Positions 37,245-40,716 of a stretch of DNA of 40,716 nt are shown piece after piece (position 1 is the stretch's first letter; each line of letters opens with the position of its first letter). Source of the DNA: a virus. The DNA lies in IMG/VR virus record IMGVR_UViG_3300046724_000324, positions 1 through 40,716 of that record; one strand, given 5' to 3'. Under the pieces are notes generated by a model. That model saw only the letters and a program-made list of their open reading frames with translations, searched no databases and was not told where the DNA came from. A program made the position numbers and the translations under genes.

Positions 37245-40200
37245 TGACCGTCCTCGGCCTCCGCTTCCCGAAGATGTTCGAGCATGCGTTCATGTCGGCG
37301 AGCAACACGCCGGCAACGAACGCAGCCACGCTCACCTCGCTGACCGGCACCCCATACGCCTTCGGCATCGTTTCCTCGGTCATCCCGATCGCCACCGCGC
37401 GCTACAGCGAGGTGCGCAAGGTCGTCTTCTACTGCTCGGTGCGCAACGTCGCGATCCACGCGAAGTGCAGACTCAGAGTTGCGGCAATGTCGAGCAGCAG
37501 CTCGGCGATCGTCCCGCAGCCGTTCACCCTGGCGCCGAGTCAATTAGTCAGGACTGTCGGCAGCGGCGCTGTTTTCACCAACACGCCGCCAGACGTGGAT
37601 CACGTCTTCACGAAGGCCGGTAGCACGACTGTCGCGAACGTCCCGCAGAACGACAACATGATCGACGGCCCAGCGGTGACGCTGATGGTCGAGTTCGATC
37701 GCTTCCTTGCTGACTCCGCCGACTTCTTCGCCTACTGGGACAGCCAGGTGGCGGCGAATGCCTACCTTGGCTTCCGCATGGTGGTGGAGAGGACGGACAC
37801 GAACTGGGGAGCCTCGACGCAGGACATCGCCACCTTTGCTGACGTTGGCGTGTCGATCGTGCAGGCGCCTGGTGTGAACAACAAGTCGGTGACCTTGGTG
37901 CCGGCGACCGTCGGCTACATCAACGACAGCGTGATGGCGACCGCCTACCCACAGCTCTACCGCGGCAGGCTCTTCCGCTACATCGCCGCTAACTGGGACA
38001 ACATCACTTCGGTGAACATGCTGTCCTACTGCTTCTGGGCGAACAACGCGACGCGCACGTTCAGGGTTGGACTCCACAATCTCACGAGCTACTCACCGAA
38101 CGCCTTCAACCTGCTCTACGAGGAAGAGTTCTCGGACAACGCTGCAGGCAGGGCCTCTGGCGACGTGATGCTCTGCCGGTCAGCCGACGTGAAGAGCTTC
38201 CTGGTCGATGGCGCAGACCACTGTGTGCTCTACGACAACCAAAATGCTGGCGCGATCAGCGAGCCGGCGACCTGGTTCGAGATCATCCAGAGTGGCTACT
38301 CGAAGACGGAGTGCCACCACGACGGCGGCAACCAGTATCGGGTCGACTCGACACCGACGCTCTACGGCTCGCCGGCCTGCCCGCCGTTCGATCCGACCTG
38401 GTATCAGTCGTTCCCAGACGATCGCATCCTCGATCGGCGCCTGTTCCTGGCGCACGACCACATCAGCACGGTCACGCAGACGACGACTCGTCTGCACATG
38501 GACGCCAACCTCGAGAGCAACATCATCGGGCTCTCTGGCACCTCAACCACACTGGTCGGCATCAGCCCGCAGCTGACCTCCACTCCGTCAGCCACCGCCG
38601 GCACCAAGACTCTCTACACCTCGGCTTTCTCGCCTGATCCGATCAACCTGGCTGGAGTGAGGAAGCTCATCTGGGGCATCGTGGTTGGCACCGGCGTCGG
38701 CACCGACGACCTGATCGGCACCGCTGAGCTGATCTACGTGCTGAACGTGCCGGCGAGCGAAGAACCGGAGATCGGCAGCATCTTCGAAACCGCGGCTTTC
38801 GACCCTGAGGGGTGCGCGAGCACGGCCGCTGGCCTTGGTGACCCTGGCGTGTTGGTGATCACCAACGGCGACACGGTGCCGCAGAAGTTCGACCCGGTGC
38901 ACGAGGCGATCGAGGACGCCGGAATGCAGGCTCCGTTCTGTGACGAAACGCTGCCGACATCGGTGGTGCACGACACAGCGAGCTCGCCAGATGGCGGCCT
39001 CGGCATCGGGACTTACGTCTACCGCTACACCTTCCGCAACTGCTGCACGGGCAAGGAGAGCAATCCGAATGACGCAGATATCGTCGTCGACACGAGCGGC
39101 GCTTCGCCAGCTGCTGAGGTCACACTCAACTTCACCAATGTGCGAATCCCAGGAGACCCCCAGATCTGCGAGATCTGCCTCTACCGCACCGTGCTCGATG
39201 GCGCCTACCCAGTGCTCGCCAAGGTGGGTTGCTTCGACCCAGACACCACTAGCACCTTTACCGACGTGCTCGCCGATGCCGATCTTGATTTCACCAACAA
39301 TGGGCTGAGCCTGCTGAACGCGCCGATGCCGTGCGTTCCGATCGTGGTCGACTTCGCGAACCGGCTCTTCGGCATGGGCAACATCCCGGACCTGTCGCCG
39401 GCCGGCACGGTCAGCGCGGTAACTGGTAGCGACATCATCGTTGGTGACTTCGACGTGCAGTGGACGCGCTGCCTCGAGGGCCAATACATCCAGCTAGAGG
39501 GTGACTGCCGCGCCTACGAGATCGCGTGCGTGATGCCTCCGCCAGTTGGTCTGTCGCCGCCGTTCGGGCAGCTGAAGCTGACGGAGAACTACGAAGGCAC
39601 GGACGTCACTGGCAAGCTCTACACGATCTGCGGGCGACCCAATCGCATGATGTGGAGCGAGCCGTTCGAAGCGGAATACTGGCCGGAGGCCAACTTCCTC
39701 GACATCGAGCCTGGCGACGGCGATCGCCTGATGGGTGCGGTCTCCAACTTCGACAGCCTGGTGATCTGCAAGCGCCGGAAGACCTACGTGCTGCGCTACA
39801 GCACCACGCCGTCCGAGGTCTTCGTGCCCGCGAGGATCAGCAGCGACATCGGTTGCATCGCCCCACGCAGCTTCGCGCAGGTGGAGTCAGGCAGCGTGTG
39901 GCTCAGCGATCGCGGCCTCGCCATGTTCGATGGCAGGTCGGTGCACATGATCGAAGAGTCGGTCGCCTTCTCGGAGATGTTCACCGACCCGGACGACGCC
40001 GACTACGTGCGGCGTGACAGCAACGGCCGCGTGATCGGAGCGTGCGCGGTCTACTACCCGAAGCGACAGCAGTATCTGATCCTCCTGCCGACCGTGCAGA
40101 CGGATCGTGGCGCCAACCTGGTGATGGTGTGGGACACGCAACTGCGGAACATCACGCTGCATCGCTACTGCCAGGAGTTCCTGGCGATCGCGATCGGCAA

Positions 40201-40716
40201 GGACTCGGACGGCAACCAGCGCGTCTACGCGGGGGACTCCAATGGCTTCGTCTGGCTACTCGACATCGGCGACAGCGATGGAGTCGGCTTCCCTGGCCAG
40301 ACAGGAACCGTCACTGGCACGGTCACCGCGACTGGAACTGGTGCAGGACTTGGAGCCAGTTTCATCGAGGATGAGAACGCGAGCTTCATCGAGGGCGGCC
40401 TACCAGCTCTCGCCGGCCTGTCGGGTATCACTGGACTTTCTGGGGCCTTCGATGGAACCGATCTGGGTCTTGCCGGGGTTTGCGTTTTCTACCGCGCTTC
40501 TGACGCTGCGCCCGATGACCCTTGGAGCGTGAGGACGGTCTTCGCTGCATCCGAGCATCGTCTGTTCGTGACGCCAAGCTTCACCAACGACGCACCGCCT
40601 GTCGGCTACGACTACATGATCGGGCCGATCGACTTCCGTGCCGAGTTCAAGCCGACCAACTATGGCGACGACGATGTGCTGAAGAGGAACTGGCGCCAGG
40701 CGCTGGTCTACGAACC
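37244..40716 (+). CDS. Large tail nozzle/hub-like protein (3' partial)
   Basis: An ATG at 37244, overlapping the previous stop, opens a frame with no stop through the right edge, giving at least 1157 residues. The middle contains a beta-propeller-like repeat typical of phage tail nozzle or hub proteins: VDFANRLFGMGNIPD, MMWSEPFEAEYWPEANFLDI, GDRLMGAVSNFDSLVICKRR, ISSDIGCIAPRSFAQVESGS, VWLSDRGLAMFDGRSVHM. The first 500 residues are beta-rich with no family I recognise. It likely forms the distal tail channel. The 3' end lies outside the window. Confidence 0.8.
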   Translation, partial: MTVLGLRFPKMFEHAFMSASNTPATNAATLTSLTGTPYAFGIVSSVIPIATARYSEVRKVVFYCSVRNVAIHAKCRLRVAAMSSSSSAIVPQPFTLAPSQLVRTVGSGAVFTNTPPDVDHVFTKAGSTTVANVPQNDNMIDGPAVTLMVEFDRFLADSADFFAYWDSQVAANAYLGFRMVVERTDTNWGASTQDIATFADVGVSIVQAPGVNNKSVTLVPATVGYINDSVMATAYPQLYRGRLFRYIAANWDNITSVNMLSYCFWANNATRTFRVGLHNLTSYSPNAFNLLYEEEFSDNAAGRASGDVMLCRSADVKSFLVDGADHCVLYDNQNAGAISEPATWFEIIQSGYSKTECHHDGGNQYRVDSTPTLYGSPACPPFDPTWYQSFPDDRILDRRLFLAHDHISTVTQTTTRLHMDANLESNIIGLSGTSTTLVGISPQLTSTPSATAGTKTLYTSAFSPDPINLAGVRKLIWGIVVGTGVGTDDLIGTAELIYVLNVPASEEPEIGSIFETAAFDPEGCASTAAGLGDPGVLVITNGDTVPQKFDPVHEAIEDAGMQAPFCDETLPTSVVHDTASSPDGGLGIGTYVYRYTFRNCCTGKESNPNDADIVVDTSGASPAAEVTLNFTNVRIPGDPQICEICLYRTVLDGAYPVLAKVGCFDPDTTSTFTDVLADADLDFTNNGLSLLNAPMPCVPIVVDFANRLFGMGNIPDLSPAGTVSAVTGSDIIVGDFDVQWTRCLEGQYIQLEGDCRAYEIACVMPPPVGLSPPFGQLKLTENYEGTDVTGKLYTICGRPNRMMWSEPFEAEYWPEANFLDIEPGDGDRLMGAVSNFDSLVICKRRKTYVLRYSTTPSEVFVPARISSDIGCIAPRSFAQVESGSVWLSDRGLAMFDGRSVHMIEESVAFSEMFTDPDDADYVRRDSNGRVIGACAVYYPKRQQYLILLPTVQTDRGANLVMVWDTQLRNITLHRYCQEFLAIAIGKDSDGNQRVYAGDSNGFVWLLDIGDSDGVGFPGQTGTVTGTVTATGTGAGLGASFIEDENASFIEGGLPALAGLSGITGLSGAFDGTDLGLAGVCVFYRASDAAPDDPWSVRTVFAASEHRLFVTPSFTNDAPPVGYDYMIGPIDFRAEFKPTNYGDDDVLKRNWRQALVYE

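Noticed and set aside
1-40716. CRISPR array, integrase or lysogeny module
   Set aside because: No regularly spaced repeats, tyrosine or serine recombinase motifs, or repressor pair were seen in the window; a lysogeny module outside it cannot be excluded.

Overview
This window reads as part of a tailed-phage genome (Caudoviricetes, probably podovirus-like) with a high-GC host. It has a terminase, portal, scaffold, an SU10/DUF5309-type major capsid protein, a head-tail adaptor, two tail-nozzle-like proteins, a giant polyvalent virion protein and a phage replication set. I see no tRNA, rRNA, CRISPR array, integrase or recognisable lysogeny repressor, and no DNA polymerase or clear endolysin. The host cannot be named from sequence alone. 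Genes are packed tightly: most neighbours overlap by 1-4 nt (ATGA, GTGA, TGATG), so long translationally coupled operons are likely.

Layout. (1) 2-5747, plus strand: the end of a polyvalent virion protein with an HEWSH metallopeptidase motif, then small membrane proteins and lipoproteins resembling a lysis/envelope cassette. (2) 5662-20045, minus strand: replication and accessory operon. Read in the direction of transcription it holds a Cys-rich protein, DUF932, a RadC-like JAB protein, zinc microproteins, a SNF2 helicase, many small unknown proteins, an HNH endonuclease, an SSB-like protein with an acidic ...NPF tail, a primase fused to an MCM-like AAA+ helicase, and a RecU-like nuclease. 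Two hairpins divide it, one of them a convincing intrinsic terminator upstream of SNF2. (3) 20046-20578: a 533-bp divergent control region with dyads, a 14-bp direct repeat, an A-rich tract and outward-facing promoter candidates placed so close to the start codons that leaderless mRNAs are suggested. (4) 20579-40716, plus strand: small genes including a strong candidate Acb2/Tad1-family cyclic-nucleotide sponge (anti-CBASS/anti-Thoeris), terminase subunits, a three-gene glycosyltransferase-like cassette, portal, scaffold, capsid, zinc ribbon proteins, an adaptor with an unusual N-terminal domain, a second HNH endonuclease and the tail nozzle. The last gene is open through the right edge.

The virion gene order appears to continue from the right edge (nozzle) to the left edge (polyvalent virion protein). 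This suggests a circular or circularly permuted genome with a missing piece, or one cut at an arbitrary point. The most interesting items are the Acb2/Tad1-like protein beside unknown small first-in-operon genes, the glycosyltransferase cassette with unusually long out-of-frame overlaps and a possible frameshift, the primase-MCM fusion, the control/possible origin region, and several small genes under 60 codons recovered by following stop/start coupling.
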